A DNA stretch of 64,000 bases, from contig NZ_VCEK01000001.1 of assembly GCF_005862235.1 (NCBI RefSeq), positions 806,001-870,000 on the forward strand, written 5' to 3'. Below, one piece after another: positions 25,413-32,874 of the stretch. Numbering within the stretch: the first letter of the stretch is position 1; the number at the start of each line of letters is the position of its first letter. The DNA is from Saccharomonospora piscinae (GTDB taxonomy: Bacteria > Actinomycetota > Actinomycetes > Mycobacteriales > Pseudonocardiaceae). The translations under genes were made by a program, and so were the position numbers. The notes under the pieces are model-generated. The model had not been told where the DNA came from and ran no database searches. It saw only the letters and a list, made by a program, of their open reading frames with translations.

Positions 25413-26143
25413 CCCTGAAACAGCGGCTGCGCGGCGGCGAACGCCTGCGGGGTGGCCTGCTGCGCCTGCCCTCGGACTTCCTCGTCGAGCTGGCCGGGGT
25501 CGCGGGCCTCGACTTCGTGCTGATCGACTGCGAGCACGGGCCCGCCGATCTCGTGGCGTTGCAGCAGCACATCCAGGCCGCGCAGGCCCGGGGAGTCGCG
25601 GTCCTGGTGCGGGTGGGCCAGGACGAACCCGCCCTGGTGCTGCGCGTGCTCGACCTCGGCGCGCAGGGTGTCGTGGTGCCGCATGTCGACACCGTCGCCG
25701 ACGCCCGGCGCGCCGTCCGGGCCGCGCACTACCCGCCGCTCGGCGAGCGCGGGTTCGCCACGTACTCGCGGGCCGGGTCGTTCGGCGCGGTCAGCGCCGC
25801 CGAGCACCTGGCGACCGCGGCCGAGACCACCCTGGTGATCCCGATGCTGGAGACGGTGGCGGCCTGCGACGCCGCAGCCGAGATCGCCGCGGTGGACGGT
25901 GTGGACGCACTGCTGGTCGGGCCCGCCGACCTGTCGGTGTCGATGGGCCTGACCGGCGGTGCGGCGGAGGCGGCCGTACGCGAGGTCGCGGACCGGGCGG
26001 TCGCCGCCGCGCGAGACGCGGGCACGCCGATGCTGAGCATCGTCGGCGGCCCGGAGCAGGCGGCGAGCGCTCCGCCCGGAGCCGTGGTGTTCAACCTCGC
26101 GCACGTGCTGCTGGACACGTTCCGGCGGCTGGCCGGGTCCTAG
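25409..26143 (+). CDS. HpcH/HpaI-family aldolase
   Basis: A 244-residue class II pyruvate-type aldolase. It shows LIDCEHGP near the N-terminus, QGVVVPHVDT with metal-binding surroundings, and VGPADLSVSMG. Family members split 2-keto-3-deoxy or 4-hydroxy-2-oxo acids into pyruvate plus an aldehyde. It is the last gene of the operon starting at 21472 and is the best clue that the pathway ends in a retro-aldol cleavage to a central metabolite. Confidence 0.88.
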   Translation: MTLKQRLRGGERLRGGLLRLPSDFLVELAGVAGLDFVLIDCEHGPADLVALQQHIQAAQARGVAVLVRVGQDEPALVLRVLDLGAQGVVVPHVDTVADARRAVRAAHYPPLGERGFATYSRAGSFGAVSAAEHLATAAETTLVIPMLETVAACDAAAEIAAVDGVDALLVGPADLSVSMGLTGGAAEAAVREVADRAVAAARDAGTPMLSIVGGPEQAASAPPGAVVFNLAHVLLDTFRRLAGS

Positions 26144-26168
26144 TACCGGAATTCCCCGCGAATTCGGC

Positions 26169-26199
26169 TTGACCCTCACGTCGCGTGAGGCCCGACAGT
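26169..26199 (+). promoter_or_regulatory. MerR-type promoter with operator in a 19-bp spacer
   Basis: A -35 TTGACC (26169-26174) and a -10-like GACAGT (26194-26199) are 19 bases apart. The perfect inverted repeat CCTCACG-TCG-CGTGAGG (26174-26190) fills the spacer. Long spacers with a central dyad are the signature of MerR-activated promoters. The downstream gene would be almost leaderless. Confidence 0.7.
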
Positions 26200-26206
26200 G
26201 GGACGC

Positions 26207-26743
26207 ATGAGTGAGCACTACAACGCATTCGAGATCAGTCCCGTACCCGATCCCCGTCCGGACGCGGTGGCGCCGGAACCGTTCCGGGGCATCTACGGGA
26301 TGCCCGCGTTCGTCACGATCCCCACGACCGATCTGACGGCGTCGGCGGATTTCTGGGTTCGCGGGCTCGGGTTCATCGAACTGTTCGGCATCCCCGGCAG
26401 TCTCGTGCATCTGCGCCGGTGGGCGTTCCAGGACGTACTCCTCGTGTCGGCGGAGAGCGTTCCGGAGCGGGCACCGGCGATGAGCGTCAGTTTCGCCTGC
26501 GTGCTCAGCCAGATCGATCCGCTGGTCGAGGCGTGCCGTGCGGTGAGCCCGGACTCGGTCGAGGGCCCGAGGGACACGCCGTGGAACACCCGCGACGTGG
26601 AGGTGAGCACACCCGAGAACGCCCGGGTCGTGCTCACCGCGGCGAAGCCCTTCGATCCGGCCGGTCAGCAGGCACGCAATCTCGAAGCCATCGGGATCAC
26701 CCCGCCGGTCACCGGTCACGGTGACAATGAGCAACATGCCTGA
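26207..26743 (+). CDS. VOC-family (glyoxalase/bleomycin-resistance fold) protein
   Basis: A 178-residue protein with a vicinal oxygen chelate fold (GMPAFVTIPTTDLTASADFWVRGLGF). Such proteins sequester antibiotics or act as small metalloenzymes. The ATG at 26207 lies only eight bases after the predicted -10, suggesting a leaderless mRNA; a GTG nine bases upstream is in frame. The MerR gene overlaps its 3' end, so the pair looks like a resistance gene with its regulator. Confidence 0.8.
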   Translation: MSEHYNAFEISPVPDPRPDAVAPEPFRGIYGMPAFVTIPTTDLTASADFWVRGLGFIELFGIPGSLVHLRRWAFQDVLLVSAESVPERAPAMSVSFACVLSQIDPLVEACRAVSPDSVEGPRDTPWNTRDVEVSTPENARVVLTAAKPFDPAGQQARNLEAIGITPPVTGHGDNEQHA

Positions 26744-27578
26744 TGCGACCGACCCCGGTGTTGCCGCTGACTCCACTGACGCCACTGACGCCGAGGGCCT
26801 GACCGTCGGTCGGGTCTCGTCGCGGCTGGGCGTGACCGTTCGCGCGCTGCACCACTGGGACGACATCGGCCTGGCGCGACCGTCGCTGCGCACGGCCGCC
26901 GGATACCGCCGCTACACCGCGGCCGATCTGGAGCGCCTGCACCGCATCGTCGTGTACCGGGAGATCGGCCTCGGCCTGGACGAGATCCGGGCCATCGTGG
27001 CCGATTCGGCCACGGACGTTCCCGGCGCGCTGCGCGCTCAGCGCGCCCAGGTCGCCGAGCGGATCGAGCGCCTGCGGCAACTCGGCGCCGGGCTGGACCG
27101 GATGATCGACGCCCACGAGCGCGGCCTGCTGCTGACCGCCGAGCAGCAAGCCGCGATCTTCGGCCCTCGCTGGGACCCGGGCTGGGCGGCCCAGGCCCGG
27201 CAACGCTACGGGGACACGGCGCAGTGGCAGCAGTACGCCGAGCGCTCGGCCGCTCGCACGCCGGAGCAGTGGCAGGCCGTCACCGACACCGTCACCGGCC
27301 TCGACCGCGCACTGGCGGACGCGATGGCGGCCGGTGTCACCCCCGGCAGCCCGGAGGCGAACCAGCTCGTCGAGCGACACCGCGCGGTGTTCACGACCGC
27401 GTACTTTCCCCTCACCCGGCAGATGCAGGTCTGCCTCGGCCGCAGATACGAGTCCGATCCGGGCTTCGCCGCCCACTACGACGGCATCCGCACCGGACTC
27501 GCCACCTGGTTACGGCACAGCATCGACGCGAGCGCACGCGCCCACGGAATCGACCCCGACACCGCCACCTGGCAGTAA
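26727..27578 (+). CDS. MerR-family regulator with TipAS-like domain
   Basis: A 283-residue regulator. The N-terminus is a MerR winged helix (LTVGRVSSRLGVTVRALHHWDDIGL, then GYRRYTAADLERL), followed by a coiled dimer helix and a C-terminal TipAS-type helical domain (FGPRWDPGWAAQARQRYGD...) that in TipA traps thiopeptides. Possible starts are GTG 26721, ATG 26727 or ATG 26736. It overlaps the VOC gene and probably activates the dyad promoter upstream of it. Confidence 0.88.
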   Translation: MSNMPDATDPGVAADSTDATDAEGLTVGRVSSRLGVTVRALHHWDDIGLARPSLRTAAGYRRYTAADLERLHRIVVYREIGLGLDEIRAIVADSATDVPGALRAQRAQVAERIERLRQLGAGLDRMIDAHERGLLLTAEQQAAIFGPRWDPGWAAQARQRYGDTAQWQQYAERSAARTPEQWQAVTDTVTGLDRALADAMAAGVTPGSPEANQLVERHRAVFTTAYFPLTRQMQVCLGRRYESDPGFAAHYDGIRTGLATWLRHSIDASARAHGIDPDTATWQ

Positions 27579-27587
27579 CCCCGATAA

Positions 27588-27613
27588 CCCCGGTGGGACT
27601 AGAACCACCGGGG
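27588..27613. terminator. Bidirectional terminator hairpin
   Basis: CCCCGGTGG (27588-27596) pairs perfectly with CCACCGGGG (27605-27613) around an 8-nt loop. It lies between the convergent MerR and maleylpyruvate isomerase genes; the isomerase stop codon is in the loop. Confidence 0.6.
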
Positions 27614-28375
27614 AAGGTGCGGCAGCTCGCCCGCGCTGCTGGTGAGCCCGCGTGCTCCCCGCCCCGCGAGCCAGCGCACCAGATCGGGCAGGCTGCCCGA
27701 CACGGTCGGCCCGCCGTCGCCGAGTACGACGTCGTCGCCGCCGTCGGGCACCAGCCGCAGCCGCACGGTCTCCTCGCGGCGCCGCCACATCCGGGGCACG
27801 TCCACGAGCAGTGCGCCGAGCAACTCGGGCGGGAAGTCGCGCGTGCTCGCACCCGCGTCGAGGTCGAGCGCGTGAATCCAGACCTCCCGGGTGCGCATCC
27901 ACGCCGTCTCCCGCACGGGCACGAGCCTGCCCTGCGCGGTGCGGACCCTGGCCTCCCACGCGGGGCCCGGCAGGTCGCGCCACTCGACGTCGAGGTGCCG
28001 CTCCGCGTGCGCGACGAGGCTGCGCAGTGCCCTCGCCGGCAGCGTCGCGCCCGACTCGATCTCGGCGCCCCGCTGCTCGGCCGAGGCGTACATCGGGGTC
28101 TCGACCCCGGTCCTCGCCCATTCCAGCAGCCGGGTCAGGGCCCTCGCGTTGTACCCGACGTGGGCGACGACGTGGCGCCGCGACCAGCCGGGAAGCAGGC
28201 TCGGGGCATCGAGTTCGGCGTCGGAGAGCCCGCCAAGCACCCTGGCGAAGTACGCCGTGCCCCGGCGTGCCCACAGCAGTTCCCGCGCCGGGGCCTGCGG
28301 GGAGTCCTCGCGATATCCCGGGCCCTGCCGTGCTCGCAGCGCCGCACGGGCGGCCTCGTCCGTGGTGACACTCAT
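27599..28375 (-). CDS. Maleylpyruvate isomerase, mycothiol-dependent type
   Basis: A 258-residue protein with a DinB-like helical N-terminal domain (LLPGWSRRHVVAHVGYNARAL) and an MDMPI C-terminal domain. Actinobacterial members isomerise maleylpyruvate to fumarylpyruvate using mycothiol. It is the last gene of the gentisate operon and overlaps the FAH-family gene (ATGA). The pathway context makes this assignment better than a generic DinB call. Confidence 0.87.
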   Translation of the reverse strand: MSVTTDEAARAALRARQGPGYREDSPQAPARELLWARRGTAYFARVLGGLSDAELDAPSLLPGWSRRHVVAHVGYNARALTRLLEWARTGVETPMYASAEQRGAEIESGATLPARALRSLVAHAERHLDVEWRDLPGPAWEARVRTAQGRLVPVRETAWMRTREVWIHALDLDAGASTRDFPPELLGALLVDVPRMWRRREETVRLRLVPDGGDDVVLGDGGPTVSGSLPDLVRWLAGRGARGLTSSAGELPHLPRWF

Positions 28376-29196
28376 GATCGGGTCTCGGCCACGGCGACGT
28401 TGACCAGCTCCCCGATACCGTCGACCCGGGTGGTGAGCGTCTGCCCCGCCGAGAGGTACCGCGCGGGTTCGCGGGCGTGGCCGACGCCGCCGGGCGTGCC
28501 GGTGGCGATGACGTCGCCCGGCTGGAGGGTGACGATGGTCGAGATGTAGGACACCAGCGCGGCGGCGTCGAACACCAGGTCGTCGATCGGCGTGCGCTGC
28601 ACTTCTTCGCCGTCGAGTTCGGTGACGAGTTCCGCGTCGGACGGCAACTCGTCGGGGGTGGCGAGCACCGGACCGAACGGCGTGCTGGCCTCCCAGGTCT
28701 TGCCCTGCAACCACTGCAGCGTGCGGTACTGGTAGTCGCGCATCGTGACGTCGTTGAGCACGGCGTAGCCCGCGATGGCCGCCCGCGCCCGCTCGACCGG
28801 CGCCCGGCGCACCCGCGTGCCGACCACGACCGCCAGCTCGCCCTCCCAGTCGACCCGCGTGGACTCGGGCGGCAGCTGGATCGCGTCGCGCGCACCGACG
28901 AGCGCCTCCGGGTACTTCGCGAACAGCGTCGGATGTTCCGGCAGATCGCGGCCCATCTCCAGGATGTGGTTGCGGTAGTTCAGCCCCGCACAGATGATCT
29001 TGCCGGGCCGGGTCACCACGGGGGCGAACTCCGCGGTGGTGAGGTCGTGCCGCGCGCCGTCGGCCGTGGCCGCCGCGCTCGGTCCGCCGTCGCGCAGGAG
29101 CGCGCCGACGTCGGCGAACCCAGTTTCGACGGCCGTGGTGCCTTCGACGCGCACGGCGGCGGTGGCGTCGCCGAGACGCAGGGTGGCCAGCTTCAT
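28372..29196 (-). CDS. Fumarylacetoacetate hydrolase-family protein (fumarylpyruvate hydrolase)
   Basis: A 274-residue FAH-fold enzyme. It has GLNYRNHILE, the metal-binding Glu/Asp run DWEGELAVVVG, and FGPVLATPDELP. In the gentisate route this activity splits fumarylpyruvate to fumarate and pyruvate. Start ATG 29196 overlaps the dioxygenase stop, and its own end overlaps the isomerase start, so the operon is tightly coupled. Confidence 0.88.
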   Translation of the reverse strand: MKLATLRLGDATAAVRVEGTTAVETGFADVGALLRDGGPSAAATADGARHDLTTAEFAPVVTRPGKIICAGLNYRNHILEMGRDLPEHPTLFAKYPEALVGARDAIQLPPESTRVDWEGELAVVVGTRVRRAPVERARAAIAGYAVLNDVTMRDYQYRTLQWLQGKTWEASTPFGPVLATPDELPSDAELVTELDGEEVQRTPIDDLVFDAAALVSYISTIVTLQPGDVIATGTPGGVGHAREPARYLSAGQTLTTRVDGIGELVNVAVAETRS

Positions 29197-30311
29197 CGTT
29201 GCTCTCCTTCGACGTGGACCCGGTTGAGGTGGAGGCGCTCCATGATCGGCGCGTCCGAGAAGCGGAAGAGGTCGAACTGACCCTCGGCGCGCAGCGACCA
29301 CGCGGCCCACGAGGGCACGACGAACAAGTCGCCCTTCGCCAGCTCGTGTTCCGTGCCGTCGAGCACGACCTGGCCCCGGCCCTCGAACACCTGGAAGACG
29401 CTGGACCCGACCTCGCGGCGGGTGGCCAGTGCGGTTCCGGCGCGCAGCCGGTGGAACTGCGCCCGCAGCGTGGGCATGACGTCGCCGCCGGTGGTCGGGT
29501 TGACGTAGCGCACGGCGGCGTGGCCCTGCTCGACGGTGGCGGGCCTGCCCTCGTCCTCCAGCAGCAGTTGCTGGCTCAGCGCCGCGTCGGTGTGCTCCCA
29601 GCGATAGGCCGCGATGGGAGACGACACCGTGTCGCGCAGACCCGACAGCGGGCGGAGCCCGGGGTGGCACCACAACCGTTCACTGCGGCTGTAGTCGGGA
29701 GTGGACTCGTCGGTGACCCGGTCGGCGCCGAACTCGAAGAAGCCGCTGTCGGCGTAGTGGGCGAACGGGATGTCGAGACCGTCGAGCCAGGCCATCGGCG
29801 AGTCGGTCTCGTTGTGGTGGCCGTGGAAGTGCCAGCCGGGCGTGAGCAGGAAGTCACCCCGCGACATCCGCACCGGGTCACCGTCCACGACGGTCCACAC
29901 CCCCTCGCCCTCGACGACGAAGCGGAACGCGTTCTGCGCGTGCCGGTGCTCGGGTGCGGTCTCCTTCGGACCGAGATACTGGATCGCCGCCCACAGTGTC
30001 GGCGTGGCGTAGGCGTGGCCGGACAGCCCGGGATTGGCCAGCGCGATCGCGCGCCGCTCTCCCCCGCGCCCCACCGGGACCAGGTCACCGGCGCGCCGCG
30101 CCAGCGGATGCAGCGCCGACCACCGCCACACGTGCGGTACCGCTCTCGGCGCGGGATGCATCGGCATCAGGTCGCCGAGCTGGGTCCACAGTGGAACAAG
30201 GTGTTCGGACTCGAAGTCGGAGTACAGCTCGCGCAGCTCCAGGCTGTCGGCTCCGGTCATCTGGTTGGCGACCGAGGCGTGGTCGGTCGCGGCTTCCGAG
30301 TGGGCGGACAT
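29193..30311 (-). CDS. Gentisate 1,2-dioxygenase (bicupin)
   Basis: A 372-residue bicupin dioxygenase. The N-terminal cupin has PEHRHAQNAFRFVVEG and a later HGHHNE, giving the His ligands for Fe2+. The C-terminal cupin is degenerate in ligands but keeps the fold. The enzyme opens the ring of gentisate to maleylpyruvate. It lies 20 bases after the flavin mono-oxygenase gene. The substrate is inferred from family resemblance and from the isomerase and hydrolase genes downstream. Confidence 0.87.
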   Translation of the reverse strand: MSAHSEAATDHASVANQMTGADSLELRELYSDFESEHLVPLWTQLGDLMPMHPAPRAVPHVWRWSALHPLARRAGDLVPVGRGGERRAIALANPGLSGHAYATPTLWAAIQYLGPKETAPEHRHAQNAFRFVVEGEGVWTVVDGDPVRMSRGDFLLTPGWHFHGHHNETDSPMAWLDGLDIPFAHYADSGFFEFGADRVTDESTPDYSRSERLWCHPGLRPLSGLRDTVSSPIAAYRWEHTDAALSQQLLLEDEGRPATVEQGHAAVRYVNPTTGGDVMPTLRAQFHRLRAGTALATRREVGSSVFQVFEGRGQVVLDGTEHELAKGDLFVVPSWAAWSLRAEGQFDLFRFSDAPIMERLHLNRVHVEGEQR

Positions 30312-30331
30312 GGGAATCCTTTCGCGGGAGA

Positions 30332-31516
30332 TCAGGCGGACACCGCGGGGCCGTAGAGCCAGTCGACGAGGTGGTAGTCGTGCACGTCCCGGCTGCGGAA
30401 GACCTCGTCGCGCAGCAGGGTGGACACCGGGGAGTCCACGTGCCAGATGTCGCCCCAGACGCGCGCGGTGGCCTGCACGCGAGAGGCGAAGCCGACCCTG
30501 GCGGCCTCGTACTCGCGCAGGGCCGCACCGAGGTCGTGCGAGGCCCACGGCCGCCCCGGCGGCAGCGCACCGGCCAGCGCCGCACCGTCCAGCAGCGCCT
30601 GCCCCGCGCCCTGCGCGAGGTACTGCAACATCGGATGCGCGGCGTCGCCGAGCAGGGTGAGGCGGCCCCGGGTCCAGTTCGGCAACGGTTCGCGGTCGTA
30701 CATCGGCCAGCGGTGGTCGCGGCCGAGGGCGGGCACGGCGGCGCGCACCTCGTCGCACATACCCGCGTACGTGCGGTCCAGCTCGGCCGGCGTGCCCCAG
30801 TCGCGCTCGCCCCGGCGGTACTGCTCGCTGCGGAAGACGGCCACCTGGTTGTAGAGCCTGCCCGCCCGCACGGGGTACTGCACCAGGTGCAGGCCGGGCC
30901 CCATCCACACGACGACGTCGTCCATCGAGGCGCGGTGGGCGACCTGCTCGATCGGCACCGCGCCGCGATACGCGACGTAACCCGAGCACAGGGGCTCGTC
31001 GTCGACGAGGTGGGCCCGCACCACCGAGTGCAGGCCGTCGGCACCGACCACCAGCTCCGCGCGGAACTCGGTGCCGTCGGCGCAGTGGACGAGGGCGTGG
31101 TCGGGCCCGTCGGTGACGCCGGTGACCTCGTGGCCGGTGTGCAGGGTGACGCCGGGCTCGGCCTCGGCCGCCTCCAGCAGGGCCCGCAACAGGTCACTGC
31201 GGTGCAGTACCAGGTACGGCCCGCCGTAGCGGCGCCGCGCGTCGGCGAGGTCGAGGTGGGTGAGTTCCTCCGCGGTCTCGGCATTGCGGAACACCAGCCT
31301 GCGCGGCTGCACCGACAGCGGCAGGATGCGGTCGAGCACGCCGACCTCGTCGAGCATGCGGGTGATGTTGGGAGCCAGCTGCAGCCCGGCGCCGACCTCG
31401 GCGAACTCCGGCGAGCGCTCCAGCACCCGCACCCGGACGCCGCGCCGGGCGAGCAGGACCGCCGCACTGAGCCCGCCGATACCGCCTCCGGTGACGAGCA
31501 CCTGATCCGTGGACAT
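30332..31516 (-). CDS. FAD-dependent aromatic hydroxylase (3-hydroxybenzoate 6-hydroxylase or salicylate hydroxylase type)
   Basis: A 394-residue class A flavoprotein mono-oxygenase. It has the Rossmann motif GGGIGGLSAAV, the DG motif VVGADGLHSVVR, and the GD motif LLGDAAHPMLQYLAQGAGQAL. It begins the gentisate operon, so it most likely makes gentisate from 3-hydroxybenzoate, or less likely from salicylate. It is divergent from an IclR regulator with 112 bases between. Confidence 0.85.
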   Translation of the reverse strand: MSTDQVLVTGGGIGGLSAAVLLARRGVRVRVLERSPEFAEVGAGLQLAPNITRMLDEVGVLDRILPLSVQPRRLVFRNAETAEELTHLDLADARRRYGGPYLVLHRSDLLRALLEAAEAEPGVTLHTGHEVTGVTDGPDHALVHCADGTEFRAELVVGADGLHSVVRAHLVDDEPLCSGYVAYRGAVPIEQVAHRASMDDVVVWMGPGLHLVQYPVRAGRLYNQVAVFRSEQYRRGERDWGTPAELDRTYAGMCDEVRAAVPALGRDHRWPMYDREPLPNWTRGRLTLLGDAAHPMLQYLAQGAGQALLDGAALAGALPPGRPWASHDLGAALREYEAARVGFASRVQATARVWGDIWHVDSPVSTLLRDEVFRSRDVHDYHLVDWLYGPAVSA

Positions 31517-31593
31517 CTGGCCTCCCTCTTCGACTCCGCGCGGCGCGACAACCGGGCGAGCGCCGGCGAGTTCCTCGGAGCCTACGAACACTC

Positions 31594-31608
31594 TTCCGCT
31601 TAGCGCAA
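31594..31608. promoter_or_regulatory. Candidate IclR operator
   Basis: TTCCGC-TTA-GCGCAA is an inverted repeat with one mismatch in the arms, 21 bases before the iclR start in the divergent promoter. The placement fits dual control of the gentisate operon and iclR. Weak. Confidence 0.4.
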
Positions 31609-31628
31609 AGACGTCGTACTGTTTTTCT

Positions 31629-32396
31629 GTGGAGCAGAATTCGGACCCGTATCGCATCGAGGCCGTGGACCGCGCGCTGACGTTGCTGAGCCTGCTGGCC
31701 GAACGCGGGCAACTCAGCGTCACCGAGGCGGGGCGGGAACTCGGCATCGCGCCCTCCAGCGCGCACCGCCTGCTGTCGACGTTGAGCCACCGGGGCTTCG
31801 CCGTGCGGGGCGAGCGGCGCCGGTACCGGCCGGGGCCCGCTCTGCGCGGGCTTTCCGTGGTGGAGGACCCGCCGCCGCTGACCGACCGGGTGCGGCCGTA
31901 TCTGGAGCGGTTGTTCGACGAGGTGGGCGAGACCGTGCACCTCATGGTGCGGGTGGGGCCGGAGGTGCGGTTCGTCGACGGAGTCGAAGGGCGCCAGCCC
32001 CTGCGGGTGGGGCTGCGCACGGGGGCGCGGATGCCCGCGCACCGCACCTCCGGCGGGAAGGCCATGCTCGCCGACCTCACCGCCGCCGAGGTCGAGGCGT
32101 TGTGGGAGCCGCACGGCCCGGCGGCGGGACGCGCGGCACTGACGGGCGAACTCGACGCCGTCCGGCGCAGGAACTACGGGCTCAACCACGACGAGAGCGA
32201 GGCCGGTGTGACAGCACTCGGGGCCTCGCTCGGCTGGCTCGACGGCCGGCACGCCGCACTCACCGTGGCGCTGCCGTCGGTGCGCTTCGCCGCGCTCGAC
32301 GTGGACGCCGTCACCGAGCGCCTGCTGCGGGTCTGCGCCGATGTCCGCTTGCGCTGGACGCCGCGAAGGCCACCTTCACCGCAGCAGACGCAGTGA
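31629..32396 (+). CDS. IclR-family transcriptional regulator
   Basis: A 255-residue IclR protein. The winged helix is at the N-terminus (IEAVDRALTLLSLLAERGQLS, then SSAHRLLSTLSHRGF), followed by the effector domain with RTSGGKAML and SLGWLDG. GTG 31629 gives the expected N-terminus. It is divergent from the gentisate operon, which it most likely controls in response to the aromatic substrate. A hairpin begins inside its last codons. Confidence 0.9.
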   Translation: MEQNSDPYRIEAVDRALTLLSLLAERGQLSVTEAGRELGIAPSSAHRLLSTLSHRGFAVRGERRRYRPGPALRGLSVVEDPPPLTDRVRPYLERLFDEVGETVHLMVRVGPEVRFVDGVEGRQPLRVGLRTGARMPAHRTSGGKAMLADLTAAEVEALWEPHGPAAGRAALTGELDAVRRRNYGLNHDESEAGVTALGASLGWLDGRHAALTVALPSVRFAALDVDAVTERLLRVCADVRLRWTPRRPPSPQQTQ

Positions 32397-32411
32397 GGGT
32401 GGCCTTCGCGG
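32361..32411. terminator. 14-bp hairpin at the end of iclR
   Basis: CCGCGAAGGCCACC (32361-32374) pairs perfectly with GGTGGCCTTCGCGG (32398-32411) across a 23-nt loop. The left arm is inside the iclR coding end. It sits between convergent iclR and the OsmC gene, so it fits a bidirectional terminator. Confidence 0.55.
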
Positions 32412-32435
32412 CACACCGGCAACGCCGGGACCGGG

Positions 32436-32855
32436 CTACTCGATCACCGTGCGCACCGGGGTGCCCAGTTCGACCGTGCGGCTGACCGTGCAGAGCTTGT
32501 CGTGCGACAACGCCACGGTGCGCGGCAGCATGGAGCGAGCCGCGTCACCCTGCTCGCCCTCGGGAAACCGCACCGCGAACCGCACCTCGAGGTTCTCCAT
32601 CCGGTTTCCGGACTCCCTCTCCGACACCTTGTCGCCGGTCACCGTCACCGTGAATTCGTCCGGCTCCGTGCGGCGGCTCGTCGCCACGTCGGTGTCGATG
32701 GCCGTGCAGCCCCCGATCGCGGCGAGTAGCAGCTCCACGGGGCTGAACTGGTCGTCGCCGTCGCCGAACTCCAGTGTCGCGCCCCGCTCGTTGTGTGCCA
32801 CATACCTGCCCTGCGCGGTCCGCTCGATGCGGACGGACCTCTGCGATGTCGTCAT
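32436..32855 (-). CDS. OsmC-family peroxide/thiol reductase-like protein
   Basis: A 139-residue OsmC-fold protein. The two redox cysteines are at Cys50 (AIGGCTAID) and Cys122 (DKLCTVSRTV), as in OsmC/Ohr/YhfA proteins that reduce hydroperoxides. The C-terminal CTVSRTV and the SPVELLLAAIGGC segment are closer to the YhfA-type branch than to Ohr. It is 19 bases downstream of poxB on the same strand and may be co-transcribed with it. Confidence 0.87.
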   Translation of the reverse strand: MTTSQRSVRIERTAQGRYVAHNERGATLEFGDGDDQFSPVELLLAAIGGCTAIDTDVATSRRTEPDEFTVTVTGDKVSERESGNRMENLEVRFAVRFPEGEQGDAARSMLPRTVALSHDKLCTVSRTVELGTPVRTVIE

Positions 32856-32874
32856 GCCCCGAACCTACCGGCGA

